Part shown: one piece after another, positions 1 to 13,500 of the stretch
Numbering within the stretch: the stretch's first letter is position 1
Layout: every line of letters starts with the position of its first letter
Source of the DNA: Chrysomallon squamiferum
Lineage: Eukaryota > Mollusca > Gastropoda > Neomphalida > Peltospiridae
Assembly: GCA_012295275.1 (NCBI GenBank)
Contig: CM022665.1
Location: 4,725,167-4,789,166 of the forward strand
DNA length: 64,000 nucleotides
Reading direction: 5' to 3'
The notes under the pieces: generated by a model
The model's input: only the letters and a program-made list of their open reading frames with translations
What the model was told of the DNA's origin: nothing
Database searches by the model: none
Program-made: the position numbers and the translations under genes

Positions 1-139
1 ATATATGATATACTGCAACCAATCTTAAGTTAAAACGGAAAAAAAATAAAGAAGAAGAAGATGATGAAAAGATCAAATGAAAAATTATTGGAAAATAAAA
101 TTTACTTCCATTTAAATCAGAAGTTTCATTTACGTTTAC

Positions 140-140
<1 letters not shown>

Positions 141-189
<49 letters not shown>

Positions 190-203
190 CATAGCAAATA
201 AAT

Positions 204-238
<35 letters not shown>
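141..238 (+). repeat. (TAA)n followed by A tract
   Basis: A TAA array (141-189) and a 31-bp A run (208-238) at the window's left edge. No gene is seen in 1-640. Confidence 0.95.
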
Positions 239-240
<2 letters not shown>

Positions 241-646
241 ACTGTGTGGTAAGTTACAACTGATAATAAAAAGAAAGAAAAATCTGAAGTACCAAACAAG
301 CCTAACTTTTGTTCAGTTTTATTCAATTCTCAGACCATTCGCTGGAAATCATGAGTTTTGATCTTGCCGTTCTCTAGGAACAGAAATATTTTAATGAATA
401 ATAATAGTAATAATAATAATAATAATGTTGATGATGATAATAATAATAAATCGTATTTTGCGCGCGTGAAAGGGAGTGACTGTCCACCAAATCAATAATA
501 ATGTTAGTACACACGTTTTATAATCATAAAAAATTCTTTTTTAAAGATGCTTCCTTTTACGTCTAGACACTAATTTATTTTATATGAGATCTTTCTTTAG
601 TTATTTTTATTGTTCTTTCGTCTTAAAAAGCACAGTATTGTACTGT

Positions 647-652
647 TTTATT
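647..652 (-). terminator. Poly(A) signal AATAAA of the peptide gene
   Basis: AATAAA on the minus strand lies 22 bp beyond the TAA stop (676-674). It implies a very short 3' UTR and supports the gene ending here. Confidence 0.55.
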
Positions 653-673
653 TTGAGTTGTTAACCGTTATTG

Positions 674-1442
674 TTATCTATTTTTGAAATGCTTTACCAT
701 CTTCGCTAACAGGTTCCTGAAAATCGTCAGCGTCTTGTCGATATTCAGTGTTTGACGTTCTTCTTTGTCCAGGATGTCGTCCATGTTGGTGTCAATCTCC
801 AAAATGTCTTAAATAAATTTATTCATTTATACTAACAGATAAAAACGCTGAATTAAGTACATAACAGTTTGAGAGGTAACAAGACTACAAGAATTAAACC
901 TACATTTTATTAGGAAATGACAGGAAACTATTGATTGGTCTAAGCGTACATATATATATATACGTACATTTCAAACATTTACAAATGTACGCATCTTAAA
1001 CATAATTTTGTTAAACGTTTTTTCAAAACACAACATTCTTCGTTTTAGTTTCATAATTAATTATTCCTCCCTTTTTATTTAGGAAATATATATGTGGATC
1101 TGAAGATTGTAAATTGTGTAACCTCATGTAACCATCTTAAACGAGTTTTCAAAACACAACAGGCTTTCAAATTCTACATTTTCAAGACATCTGTGAGATA
1201 AACGCTTAATATTAAACATTATTTAACAACTATGGAAACAGAACCTAATTCTCATTCATACCTCGCTTTTTGGCAGTTAGGGCATATGTTATCCCTTTCT
1301 GGGTAGCCCATTTTGTTGCAGCGCGTTTAGAATAATGTCTGACTCGTCTCCAGCGAAGCTTGACACGAAACTCACCCAAGGCGTCGCTTTCATTCAGAAC
1401 AGCGAACAGAAGCATCAGTACAAGAAGAAAAGCAGCTCTCAT
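674..1442 (-). CDS. Secreted cationic peptide precursor (putative antimicrobial-type), 2 coding exons
   Basis: The coding exons are 1442-1262 and 807-674, joined across a 454-bp GT-AG intron (donor GAG|GTATG, acceptor TTTAAG|AC) in phase 1, giving 104 residues. Residues 1-22 are a signal peptide: MRAA, then a Leu/Val/Phe-rich core, then a SDA-like cleavage site. Residues about 23-60 are strongly basic and aromatic (LRWRRVRHYSKR, then KWATQKG) and end in KKR, a furin/PC-type cleavage site. Residues 61-104 form a tail rich in Asp/Glu at first (DILEIDTNMDD) and ending with a basic amphipathic stretch (LLAKMVKHFKNR). There are no cysteines. Signal plus cationic segment plus acidic propiece is the usual layout of linear antimicrobial peptide precursors, but I recognise no specific family. 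The ATG lies directly after a splice acceptor (CAG|ATG), so the 5' UTR comes from an upstream exon. A neuropeptide or other secreted peptide is possible. Gene structure is well supported; function is inferred. Confidence 0.72.
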
Positions 1443-1844
1443 CTGTATTAAAAATATATATATATTAAGAAATACGAAATTTTTTTTTTTTTTTTTTTTT
1501 AAATTAGACAAACATTTGAAAAAATAAGTAACTAAATAAATAAATAAATATATAAATGAATAAGTAAGTAAAAATGAAATATTATTTTTGTTGTTGTTGT
1601 TCTTCTTCTTCTTTCGTTACTTATTTTTTCTTTATTTTCTTTTTTCTTTTCTTTTCTTTCTTTCTTTATTTATTTAAATATATGTATCGAAATGAAAACA
1701 GGATTAAAAGAATTTAATGAAATACATGATCTTTCTGGATCAGAACGTTACTCACTAAATCGATAAAAGTTTTTCAATCCGTGTGTGGAAGAAGATATGA
1801 TCAGGAAAATTAGCATTTCAAAAACAAAAAGGTTTAAAAAAAAA

Positions 1845-1890
<46 letters not shown>

Positions 1891-2127
1891 GTAATAAAAA
1901 TGAGAAAAAGAACCATTCATAAAGGATTACAGAACGTTTTGAATTTAGCAACGGAAATTTGTTTGTTTGCTTGTTTTAAATGTTTCAGCTGTTAAAATAA
2001 AATACAAACTATTCACAATAATAATTAACCTTAAAGTGTCTAAAAATGTTCACATAAATCAAAATTATCTTATATAATTTAATACTTTGTAATCGGTTTC
2101 AGAATAAATAAAAGTTTCATAACTTAC

Positions 2128-2165
2128 CTTTCCGTTAAAAATCGACTACTGCCAAAAGAAATAAA
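2128..2165 (-). other. Candidate non-coding first exon (5' UTR) of the cationic peptide gene
   Basis: On the minus strand a short segment ends in GGAAAG|GTAAGT, a near-perfect splice donor, with the exon's last base at 2128. It begins about 30 bp downstream of a TATA box. The matching acceptor is TTAATACAG at 1443-1451, immediately before the ATG at 1442, giving a 685-bp intron that holds a (AAT)n array at 1846-1890. Joining the two puts AAAG before ATG, a good start context. The exact transcription start is estimated from the TATA spacing. Confidence 0.55.
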
Positions 2166-2190
2166 TATAACCGTTTTCAAACTCAGTTAC

Positions 2191-2198
2191 TTTATATA
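2191..2198 (-). promoter_or_regulatory. TATA box of the cationic peptide gene
   Basis: TATATAAA reads on the minus strand about 25-35 bp upstream of the inferred first exon that ends in a consensus GTAAGT donor. A TATA-driven promoter suits an inducible or tissue-specific gene more than a housekeeping one (inference). A perfect CRE palindrome lies about 360 bp further upstream at 2554-2561. Confidence 0.55.
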
Positions 2199-2199
2199 C

Positions 2200-3679
2200 C
2201 TAACTGATGTTTTTATTTTCGTTTAAATTAGAAATAAAGATCTTATTAATATGACGATAGATATACCTGTCCTATTAATGCAATCTTATCCGTTAAGACA
2301 TTACGTTGCTCAACTTAAATAAACGGGCAGTTAAAATAAATTAAAACATATTCCCCTCCGTTCGATTCAAAATCAGAGGTTTTATCAGCTATTCTATACA
2401 ATATTTATTACAAAAGATAATAGAATTTTTTATATATATATTTGCTTTAAGAATTTGAAATTTTGATTGCTATACTACCTTTCACTTTTAATTTGTTCAG
2501 TTAGCTCGACCAGAAAAGGACCTACTGGTTTTTATGCTAATGAGCGATTTTCGTGACGTCATTTAGTAACGTACTTCCAAATTTCAAAGTTAATCACAAG
2601 TAATTTGGGTCATTGCATATTGTTGTTATTATTATTATTATTATTAGATGGTCACAGTAAAAAGGAAAAGTCAGTTTTCATGTATTATCGACATTTTTTT
2701 TTTTTTTTTTTTTTTAAGTTTCTCTTAGGTCTTCTTTATTTTTACAATTAATAAGGTAGATCTTGCGATTAGCTATTATCAGAATGTTTCTAAAATAGGA
2801 ACATATCTGTTCAGATATTTGGGGAGGGGGGGGGAATAGGGTAGAAATGAAATTTTATGGAATATACCTGATATGCTAATAAAAGTCTCCTTATATTACA
2901 TGGGAGCATTTGATGTTATGCAGGGAGTAAGGTTATCAACTTATAATATCACGTTTGTCATACAGTATAATATTATTAATTTTTTTTTTTTTTTTTTTTT
3001 TAAATTTTGCCGTTTGAAAACGCACGAGCTTAAAAGCCAGGGAGATTAATTACGTGATAACATCATTTCGTTATTTTGACGTTATCTCACGTGTGACACC
3101 TGAGAACTATTAATAATTTTTCTTTTTGTCACACGACGGTATCTGTCAAGTTTTATCTTTTCCCTCTTTTGTTTTCCAATCATTATTTTCTGGACAACTT
3201 AGTGAATTTAAATTATTTCATTGACTCATTCATTCACATATCTCATATATACATCTACGGTTGTTGTTGGGTTGTTTTTTTTGGGGGGGGTTGTTGTTGT
3301 TGTTGTTGTTGTTTTTTACTGCTGTGAAAACCACTTAGATGGGATCCTCTCCTTAGTACTCACTCCTCGTTCACCGCCCTTGAAAACCGACACAGTAGGC
3401 CTACCTTATTTTTATTAATTTTGATGGAAATAATCAGTTTTTCCTTAACAGATGTACTCTTTTTACAGTATTTTGTTACCAATTTTTGTAAAGAGAAAGA
3501 TAACGTTATATTTGTATAAGACTGTACCTGTAACAAGATCTAACCATAACACGTTTTCCGAAAATTAATTTGTAATATACATTTGTTGCTAATACATTAG
3601 GTGTGTGTCTGTGTGTGTGTTACTGCGTTAGAAATAAATGAGACACACTTTAGTAAGGAACCTTTTCTTTCTTGCTTTT

Positions 3680-3714
<35 letters not shown>

Positions 3715-3787
3715 TTTTGGTTTCTGAATATCAATTAATTTCTGCAACATAAGAACTTTGTATGTTTATATAAATGCATATGATGTA

Positions 3788-3820
<33 letters not shown>

Positions 3821-4320
3821 CTTGCGAGAGAAAGAGAGAGTCGTCTTTGTATCTGAACCACTGTCAAACATTTTATTTACTTTTTTTATCTTTTTTTTTT
3901 TTTTTTCTGAGTGCATGAATCGGTTAATTATTTCTGACTATGCATAAAATTTTATTATGTCAGCTCGGTTAGCGCTCTCCTCCTGGGGGAGAAAAAATAC
4001 ATTTTCATAAATCGTAGTTACAACGTTCGATTTGTAATAATATAATTATTAATTTTCGTCGAATGTATTTGTATACAAACATAATTATGACACTGGGATC
4101 AGAAAAAAAAATTGTTTATGTAAAAGTATTATATATGTTTAGACACATTATATGTAACATATAGTACTTTTAAATGTACAATTACTTTTTGTATATGTAA
4201 CCAAAATTTTAAAAGTTTCCTTTCTGTGCACATTTTATTACACTTCGGGATTATCCCAGTTTTGATTTAGTTCAGTATCACTGTTGGTTTGAATGCTAGC
4301 TCAACCTCTATTATCGTGCT
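2200..4320. other. Intergenic spacer between divergent genes
   Basis: No gene is seen. The stretch holds T tracts, G-rich runs near 2821-2833 and 3281-3288, a (TTTA)n array at 3679-3717, a (TG)n array at 3789-3818, and a CACGTG E-box at 3089-3094. The short open frames here are microsatellite translations. It separates the minus-strand peptide gene from plus-strand CCDC9 and should contain both promoters. Confidence 0.5.
2554..2561. promoter_or_regulatory. CRE-type palindrome TGACGTCA upstream of the peptide gene
   Basis: A perfect 8-bp CREB/ATF-type palindrome in a CpG-bearing stretch, next to an octamer-like ATGCTAAT at 2534-2541. It is the right side and distance for an upstream element of the minus-strand peptide gene. 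Only the motif is seen; its activity is inferred. Confidence 0.25.
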
Positions 4321-4382
4321 TTGCCATGACCAACTACGAGAGGCGAGACTAGCTGCCGTCCAAACATGGTGCAACATCTTTC
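4320..4382 (+). promoter_or_regulatory. CCDC9: Candidate non-coding first exon and promoter of CCDC9
   Basis: A short, relatively GC- and CpG-rich stretch ends in CTTTC|GTGAGT, a good donor at 4382. From here to the first coding exon (acceptors at 8177 and 8295) the DNA becomes CpG-poor, like the introns of CCDC9, which suggests transcription starts near here and crosses a ~3.8-kb first intron. This rests on composition and one donor only. Confidence 0.3.
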
Positions 4383-7300
4383 GTGAGTTATGGAATTTCA
4401 AGAATTTTCTTTTCTTTTCTTTGTTTTTCTTTGAATTTTGAACCATTCTGTTGTTTGCTTATCGTTAAAGCATTAGAAATTGTCTTAACTGAAGCTAATT
4501 TATTATTCTTTTTCGGACGCATTGATGATATTTGTTTCAGATGGCCTACATCTTTTACTCGGCTATCGGATGCTTTTGGGACTTCGGCTGCCGAATAGCC
4601 TTCGTTTCAGAATTCTCCGAACTGTCTCACACATATGTAGTGTTAATTCATTACTATAAATTGGTTTTATTATACTTCTGTTAACGCTTTTTCATCCTGT
4701 TAAAATATTTCATCGAATTTAATGTCACATTCCAAAAATGTGTATTTAAAAAAGAAAGAAAAAATTGTAAAATAATATTGAAGTTCGATAACTAAATCAT
4801 CAGTAAACGTTAAAGACTGTTAAATGTTATAACATCACACGTCCCTTACTCTGTAATTATACAAAGCAGCATTTTGGTTTTCTTTATTTTTATATTTTTA
4901 ACTTTATTTTAATATTAGCATGAAAATTTATTGTTTTTAAAACTAAAGTTATTTATAATTAAAGACACTATAGTATATATATTTTTTTCTTTTTTCTTTC
5001 TTTCCTTAAATTTCAAATGATAATTTAAAAAATTAATTATGTTTTCCTTAAATAATATAGAAATAGCTGATAAAACAATGTTAAATAGATGATCAGATCT
5101 GGGGGTTTTACAACAAGAAAACTAATGTAACCCCCCAAAAAAAAAAAAAAAACAATGTCTGCTTCCAGCAGAGGCTGAATCAAGGATCCATTTCTCTTCA
5201 AGTATTCACTATAGCCTTTACATATGTTACTTTCTGGTATTTCAATTTGTTAATTTTGTCTTCTGTCAGTTCTCAATTTTTCTTTATATTTGACAGACTT
5301 AACTACTTCAGACCATTTATAAAAAATGAGGTAGTAACAAAAGCGTTTTAAAAATAAACTTTGAATCATTAATGTTAATATAAATCGATACACCAAAACC
5401 CACTCCAAAGCATGCATTAATATTTTAAAATATCTGAATATATATTAAATTAGATTAAGCATATGTTGTCATTTTTTATTTTATATTAGGAATTAGAGTA
5501 CTTTAAATATCTTTGATATCTTAGTTCTAATAGCATTATATTACTAAATTTAGTTTTTTATTATTATCTAAAAGATATATAAAGCATGAAAGTTGTTCTA
5601 AAGAAAATATATAATGGTTTTTGTGTGTGTGTATATATATATATATACATATACATATTTTATATTTTTTTAATGAAGAACAAAGCCTTGTTGGGACTTT
5701 TTAGAATATTTGTATAGATGTTTATAACTGAGATTAATAAGAATATTCAGATCCACATCTAGGTCATACTGCAGTCAGGCATTTAACTTAATTTCTGTAA
5801 CCATCCAAGTGTGTGTGTAGTTGTAATTCAAGAGCTGGAATTTTGCCAACTCTATGCTGCAAGACTTCAGTTGGTTTATCATCAGATGTTTTCCTGGCTG
5901 CATGTGTGTACATGAATTCTGAACTGTCTACATCCTTCAGCTGTAAGAAATACTGTTGTCTAATCTGACAAGACTGTATAACCTATCCACACAATGTGAA
6001 ACAGATAAACACTTGCATATATGTTTATATATTTATATATAAGGATAATGAAATTACTTTTAAATCTTTATGCTCAAGACATTCTGTTGTTGTCATTTAT
6101 ATATGTGAAGATACATCTACAATATTATCTGGAATGTAGGTATGTGTGATGTTCGTATTTGGAATGACTTAAGGATTATATTGTTGTGAAGTTAAACAAT
6201 AGAGAGAAGTAGAGAAAATGGTTCTAAATAGCTTTAGAATAAAGCACTTTGACAAGTTAATATTACAAAATATTGAAATCATTATGTGTCCGGTTAAATT
6301 CCTATAGTGAAATGTAAATTCTTGTTCTCAAACTGGTTTGGGAGGAGGTTATATTTATATGTGTACAATTTTATTTTTTTATATGTTTTTTTTTTTTTTT
6401 TTTTTTGATATATAAAATATGTAGAACTGTTCCTAATATTGTTGTTAATGTACTAAAATAAACCTTTTTAGTTGACTGTTGACTTTATTAAATATTCTCA
6501 GTTGTTTCTTTTTTAAACATGACAGAATAAGAAAATAATGTTGTAAAAGAAGGATAAAAAGGGCTTGGAATATGCATAAATCATTAATTATCTAAAGTAA
6601 AATTTAAAAAAATGGTTAGAAATTTTGTAAACATTTTCATTTATCTTTGATATCAGATTTAATAGAGTTTATAGACTCTTTTGATGGGTTTGGATTATTA
6701 GATTTCCAATTTACAGATCAGATACTAAGATAGCATTATGTGTGGTCTATATAATAGGAACATTTTAGGTTTAAGAGAAAATATTTTGTGAGATTACTTG
6801 TCTTAATTACCAGCATAAAAATTGAAGCAGTTTGTTATAAAAGGATGGTCTAATTTAAAAATGTTTAAAAAATAAAAAATAAATAAATAAATAACCAGAA
6901 TGATATCTACAAAATATAATTATTAGCCACAGATTATAAATTTATATAGATTAACTGATCTCGCACTTTCAGAAGGAAATATCCTTAACATTAATTTAGT
7001 TTTTGTCTGGTGTTTTAACTAACTGTTAACAAATGGATAATAGGCCAGTATTATGTATTATTAACAATGAATTATATTAACTATTTTGTAAATAAAACTG
7101 TAACTCTAGGTTGCATTTTGAGCATGGAAATCAATTCCAGTTATGTAAATAGCATTAGTGATTGTTCAGTTTCCAGATCTATGATGGTTTATGTGGAAAT
7201 AGCTTAGATGCTGATACACGAGTAAAAGGAATTGTAAGCTTGATCTTCATCTGACAGCAGGAGTGTAAAATTACACATTTTTCTCATTCTAAGACATTGG

Positions 7301-8297
7301 GATTGAACTGCATCTACATTACATTTTGTGGATAAACTATAATTTGTGTGTATTTGAAAGTGTGTTGCAGTTAAAATACCTTAGATAGAAAGAGCAAGAT
7401 AATAATTAAAATGAAGAGAAAAAACATGTTAATGTAGTTTCAAAAGGCTTTTATAACATATGGTAGAAAAGAAATGCACTGGAAATTGGCAAACTGGATT
7501 TACCTGAACACAATGTTAACTTGACATACAGGTACTACATGTACAATGTGGAGAGAGAGAATGTATTGACTTGAAACTTGAATATTTTAAATTCCAGTGG
7601 CTGTTTTTATATAGATGTTATTTTGTAAGGCTTAAAGTAAAATATATAATGATAAACCTGGTAAAGGTATATGTATGAATTGTATGTATTTATATATATA
7701 TATATAGATATATATGTCCACTGTTTTAGTTATGATTTCATTTGACATATACTGACTTATTTTTTAATTTATGTAAATTGGTTTACTGTTCATTTATGCC
7801 ATGTTTGCGTGTTAATTCAAATATACTGAAATTATGTACTTCATAAATTATTGTAGTAATCAATATCAATATAAAAAGTTGACTGAACAAGCTGTGTTTT
7901 TAAGTATTTTTGTGTGTGTATGTATGTGTCTTTGTCTGTTTGTACATGTTTAAGAGAAAGCAGATGACACACTTTGATTGATTTTGTTAACTTTATGTAT
8001 GAAGATATTGACTTACTTAAGTTATTTTAATACATTTTGATGCATATTTATCTTTTATCATTTAACTGTTAATATATTTTCATTTACTTTGACTATGCCA
8101 GTTTTCATTCCTCTGTTCTTTTCTTTATTTTGTGTTTATTTATTTATTTATTGATTTATTGATTTATTTTGCTTCAGGTGAAACATAACTCAGGGGCTTA
8201 TATAATGTAACTTCTCCATGACTTGCTGATGTGATCATCTGCTGACAAAATTAAAAAAAAAAAAAAAAGTTTGCTGCCTTGAAATATTTCTTCAGAA

Positions 8298-10483
8298 ATG
8301 GCCGAGGTGAGAGAGGAACTGTTTGTAAAAGTTTTGTGATTATTTATGACATGCCAGGTAATATCATTACTTTCTGGTGGAGGATTTTAGTGTTTCTGTG
8401 GATCTTAAACACTGTTTCATAGCTGTTCATTATTGAGTAGTGAAATATGTGGAAGTGTACAAAAGTAACTGACATGATGGTATTCTTACTTTCTTTGTCA
8501 TTATTTGTTTCTAGCTTCAGTCACTATTGTAGAAAATATTTGATATATAATTTTTTATGATCTGTTATGTTTTATTATTATCTCTGTATTAATCTATTAT
8601 ATCTAATTTATTATATTTTTGTAGTGGTTGTATAATGAGAGAGATGGGTAAATATTATACATTAAGTATAGCAAAACACTGACTTTCTTATTTATTTGTT
8701 TATCTATTTTATTATTATTTTTATTTCATTTGTTTTCACCTTTATTTATTTATTTATTTATTTTTTAGACATGATTGCTTAGAATGAAAATTATTATTAT
8801 TATTAATTTATCTCTTCTTTTTTTTATACTGAAGATTATTTCAGTTTTTTAGAAATGCTGTTTATTACTTAGGTAAAAGATGAACTCTTTCTTGATCTTC
8901 TAACAAAAGAGGAGCGTGAAGCTCTACTTAATAAAAAAATGGAAGAAATTCGAAAAAAGAATGATGCTCTAAGGAAACGGCATCAGGTAACTTGTTTTAC
9001 TATCTTAAAACAGAGATCGTTACAAAGTACTGGCTTGAGATAAAATTGGTAACAGAATCAACATTCCTCAACTGTTTCCCAGTTTATATGTATTCACTCA
9101 AAAATTTGTGTTTTCACATCTACATCTCTTCAGGAGAGATGCATGTGAAAGATCCCTTGTTTTAAAAATAAAATTTAAAAACCCACAAAAACAAAAAAAA
9201 GAATAGGACAGTAAAACTAATGCTAAATTATAAAGACATAAACTTACAATTTACGTGAACTACTTTTGAACAAAACTTACTTAGCACTTTTAACAGGTAA
9301 GAAAATAAACAGACAGTAACACTTACTTATTTGATTATTACCATTGAAATGGTATTTTTTTTAACTGATAAAGGTTAATTAAAGTAAGTACTTAAAAACT
9401 GGCCTTTACAAATCCAACTTGTGTTGTAACATAGGAAATTGAAGCTGACAAGAAATATGCTGCAAAGCTAAAAGTCAGCACAGAGGAATCATCCAGTGTG
9501 AACAGAGACAACTACAGACCACAGAAGACTCCTTCTCCTAGAAAAGAATTTGTGGTAATCAAATATTTATGTATTCAAGAAAGATAAATATTGGAACATA
9601 ATCAAAATAATTTTTTCTGTTTAAAGAACATTTTTATTTTATTTTTTATTTAAAATATGTCCTGCATTATCAAAAAATAAAAAAAAAATATATATATAGG
9701 TGAAAATAAATCAAGGTATAGGGTTGGGTACAAACATTTTAATGTTTTAATTTATAGATTTGTGATAGGAAATATTGTTGAAGGAGCTCATCAGCATCTA
9801 TCATTCTATGCAAAATGTGCAAATACATTGTTTAGAATTATCTGAATTATGATTAACTGGAAAACACATTAATGAAAGTTACATTTGCTATTTTTAATCT
9901 GTAGTGTCCATGTGTTACAAACATTTTGTGATTAGTTTCCTTTCCAGAATCAGTTATATTCAGCTTTGTGATTGAAACAAAGTATGTAGGTTTTCAATAT
10001 ACCTGTTTTAATAATTATTATTATTATTATTATTTTTTTTTAAATGCTTAAACTTTTTTGTTTCTGTTATTTCAGGCAATGCCTGGTGAAGATAAGAAAA
10101 CTCGGATTTCGAAACCAGGTGGTCGAGGAAGGGGCAGAACCAAAAAAGAGGTTTGAGAATTATAATTTTTCAGTGGGGTGTGTTTTGAGACTCATTAGTT
10201 CTTGATTTTTAAATATATACATCTACTTTTTATAGCCAAAATTAACATGTAGATTTTAGAAACCAAAGTATGGAGGTAACTAGATGTACAAGACAGAAGT
10301 CATAAATAAAAGTTCACCAGTATCGAAAAGAATTATTCCTTTGTTTTTCTTAGTGTGGCCAATATTTTAATTTTATTTTATTTTTTTTTTTTTTTTTTTT
10401 GAATATATATAATATTTTTTTTTTATTTACTGTACTATGCTCACTTATTTTTTTTTTTTTTTTTTTTAAAATGAAATGTTTCT

Positions 10484-10516
<33 letters not shown>

Positions 10517-13500
10517 GGTAACAGCGTTAATAAGGGGTTCATTGTTTTACTTTTTTAAATTTCATTTTATCCCCAAAAATTACCCATTTTTTAACTGTTC
10601 AGAAATATAATTTTGTAAGTGTTTGTTTATATCAGTGGATCTCAAAGTGTGGTCCATGAGGTCAGTACTATTTTTGTAATAATATTAAAATGTTTTTTGC
10701 CTTTATGAATATTGGTTTTAATATATAATGCAATAAATGTTGATATCTTTGTAAATAAAACCTTGAAAATAAAAGCTGTTTGGAGTCCTCAGTAATAACA
10801 TCAAAATATTCATGTATATATTTTTGAAAAAGAATGCATTTATTTCGAATGACATTTAAACTAAATTCTCCAGCTTTTTCATGTTTGGAAACTAACATGA
10901 TTTGCAAGAAATAGTGAATTAGAATAATAACAGACTGTTTTAAAAAGCTTGATTACGTGTGCTTATAATAGGACCTATGTGTTCTTGCTTACAGATTTTG
11001 TGTGAAATATGCTTCAGTGAACAGCACATAAGATCTTCAAAAACATTTTAGTAAATATTTTAACTGATACTTTTTGAAAAGAAAAAATTTTATCTACACT
11101 GAGATCTGTTTTGATTGCTTTTCTGTGCTTGTAAGTTTTATGCTTTGTGTTGTACAGAGAAAAATTGTTGCTGGATTATATTTTTTGAGGGTGTCTTTTT
11201 TGTTGTTGTTTTTTTTTTTTTTTTTGGCTGCTAACAATAGCATTTTGTTGCAAATTTCTTACTGCATGCAGGAACCAATAGATCATACAGGCGATTTTCG
11301 AGTGATTCGATGGGAATTCAACAATAAAGACCCAGAACTTGCACAAACACCTGAAGTTGAGTATACTGATGCTTTTCCTGGGAGGGGCAGAGGATATCGA
11401 AAATTCCAAAGCTCTTCAGATCCACGGAGAAGGCCATATCAGAGGAGAGTGAATGATCAGAATAGATTCAGCTTTCCTCAGCTTCGCCAGGACAGGTCTC
11501 ATGAAGACAGTGATGAAGAAGAGCATCACTGGGAGAGAGAACAACATGCCATTGGTGCTGGTGGTGACAACAGGTTCAATAGAAAGCCACGGGAGATAAG
11601 AAACAATCTGTTTTCGCCTTCATCTCCTGCTGCTACAGCTGGCAGAGGGAGACTGCAGGAATTATCTCAAGATGGCAGCGTGAGTTGGGTCTTTGATCAT
11701 AGTTTGATTCTGTAAAAAGTTAAGTAAAATTTTAACATGTACAGACCCTGCTGCCTTTTTTCATCATCTATTTTAGTGACCTGAATTTTGCTTCAGAAAT
11801 CCAACAAGTCAGAACTGTGCATGCTAAGTTTTGATTTTGCACATCATGTTTTGAAGTAACAAGGATTATTGTACAAAAGACAAAAAATTATTTGGGGAGA
11901 ATGTAGCCAATAACATACCCTACTAAAATCTGTCAAATTTGTTTTATTGTTCAAGAAATTGTTCAGCTTTTGATTTTATATACATTAATCATATACTAGA
12001 TGTTTTTGGTATGTCTAGATGAACCTATAGTGTTTATATTAAATTACTAATTAGTAATTTGAATGAGAAAATACAAAATAAAAAGTGTTTGATGACATGT
12101 TGAGTGTGCATGTTTTGTCTTACTTTGGTTTTATGTTGCATTTAACTTTGTGAATTTGTTTAGAAGACCATTACAACAAGTTCTTACAGCTTGGTGTTAA
12201 TTTACTATATTTCTTGGTTTAACAGTGTTGAATACATATAACTTGTTGTGTTTCTAGGGTCCCCCTCCAGACCCAGCCTACAACTTTCTATCTGACAGGC
12301 GCAGAGAATCATCTAACCAAGAAAGGGAATCAAGAGATTCAGCCCGAAAAGAAACAAGACGACATCCAAAAAACTTTGGAGGTCAAGACTTTGGAAATGT
12401 TCCTGCTCAGATGCGAGAGAGGAAAGAAAGACAAGTACTGTGTTTTTTAGTTGAATTTAATAATAATGTACAGTATTAACTCTTTGTTTTTAATATCTGC
12501 AGTATTTATATAATTATACATTTAGTAGTTGGTGTTATTAAAAAAATGTTGATTGTGAATAATATTTTGACAGGTTATATCTAAAAGCCCCCAAGATTTA
12601 ATAGTAAACAGTACAGTTGTATACTTCAGTCATGATAATCGTCATCAAGCTAACTAATAAAGCGCATCTTGGGATTATACAGAAATTATGTGCCTAACAC
12701 ATAACAACTGTTAACATTTAAAACATATATGCATGGATCAGTAAATAAATATCAGTTCATTAATTTTCATGGAATAGTGATTTTTTTTTTGGTTGTTTTC
12801 ATTACAGGAAAGACCAAAATCTGGTCCACCAAGAACTAAACTGGAAATGTCTCTGGCAATGACAGGACGAGAACGACTGGAGTACACTCAGTGGAAGGAA
12901 GAACGAGAACGTATTGACAGTGAGAGACTTGCACGACAAAAATCACAAACTGGAGAATGGCGCAGAGCATGGGATGCTGAGAAAAATCAGCAAGAGTGAG
13001 TAATTTTCTTCATATTAATTTACTGCTGAGGCTTTAGGCAGGTGGGCCTTAATTTACTGTGCTTGAAACTGCATGTGTTTTAGCACTGTGCATATGCATT
13101 ATCTTCAAAGATAAATTTATTAATTTAAAATTAATATCTAATTAAATAACACAAAGTACATGTATTAAACTGCTGTACTGAAATCTGAAACTAGCAGTTT
13201 ATTAAATTTACATTTCAGTATTACACTACTGATTTATTTTCAGTTAACTGTTGTCACAAAAAAAGATCTGTTTAAAAGTACGATTTTTAACAAATATTTC
13301 AGAAGTATTATCTTGAAACTAAATGCATGGAAACACTTTTTAATTGTCTTGGTTTCTTGCAGTTTTCAATAGATTAACATTTGTTGTTTTTAAAGATAAT
13401 TGATCAGTATAATCATTTTCTTTTAAATTTTATAATTTTATATTTATAAAATGCCAAACTCATTCAAAACTTCGATTTTCTTTTTTTCGTCAGTTTCGAA

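Noticed and set aside
1748-1951. 67-codon Leu-rich minus frame
   Set aside because: Translation of an (AAT)n array and A tract inside the peptide gene's intron.
3955-3990. tRNA-like CAGCTCGGTTAGCGC stretch
   Set aside because: Resembles a tRNA A box, but no B box follows and no cloverleaf can be drawn.
4383-4598. 71-codon plus frame after the candidate CCDC9 first exon
   Set aside because: Begins right after a donor-like GTGAGT in what is probably intron; no family resemblance.
10668-10907. 79-codon minus frame with protein-like appearance
   Set aside because: Overlaps non-coding hAT termini in CCDC9 intron 4 and matches no transposase block I know.
12588-12673. CCCAAGAT...ATCTTGGG inverted pair in CCDC9 intron 6
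   Set aside because: Only 8 bp of pairing, no target duplication; chance is likely.
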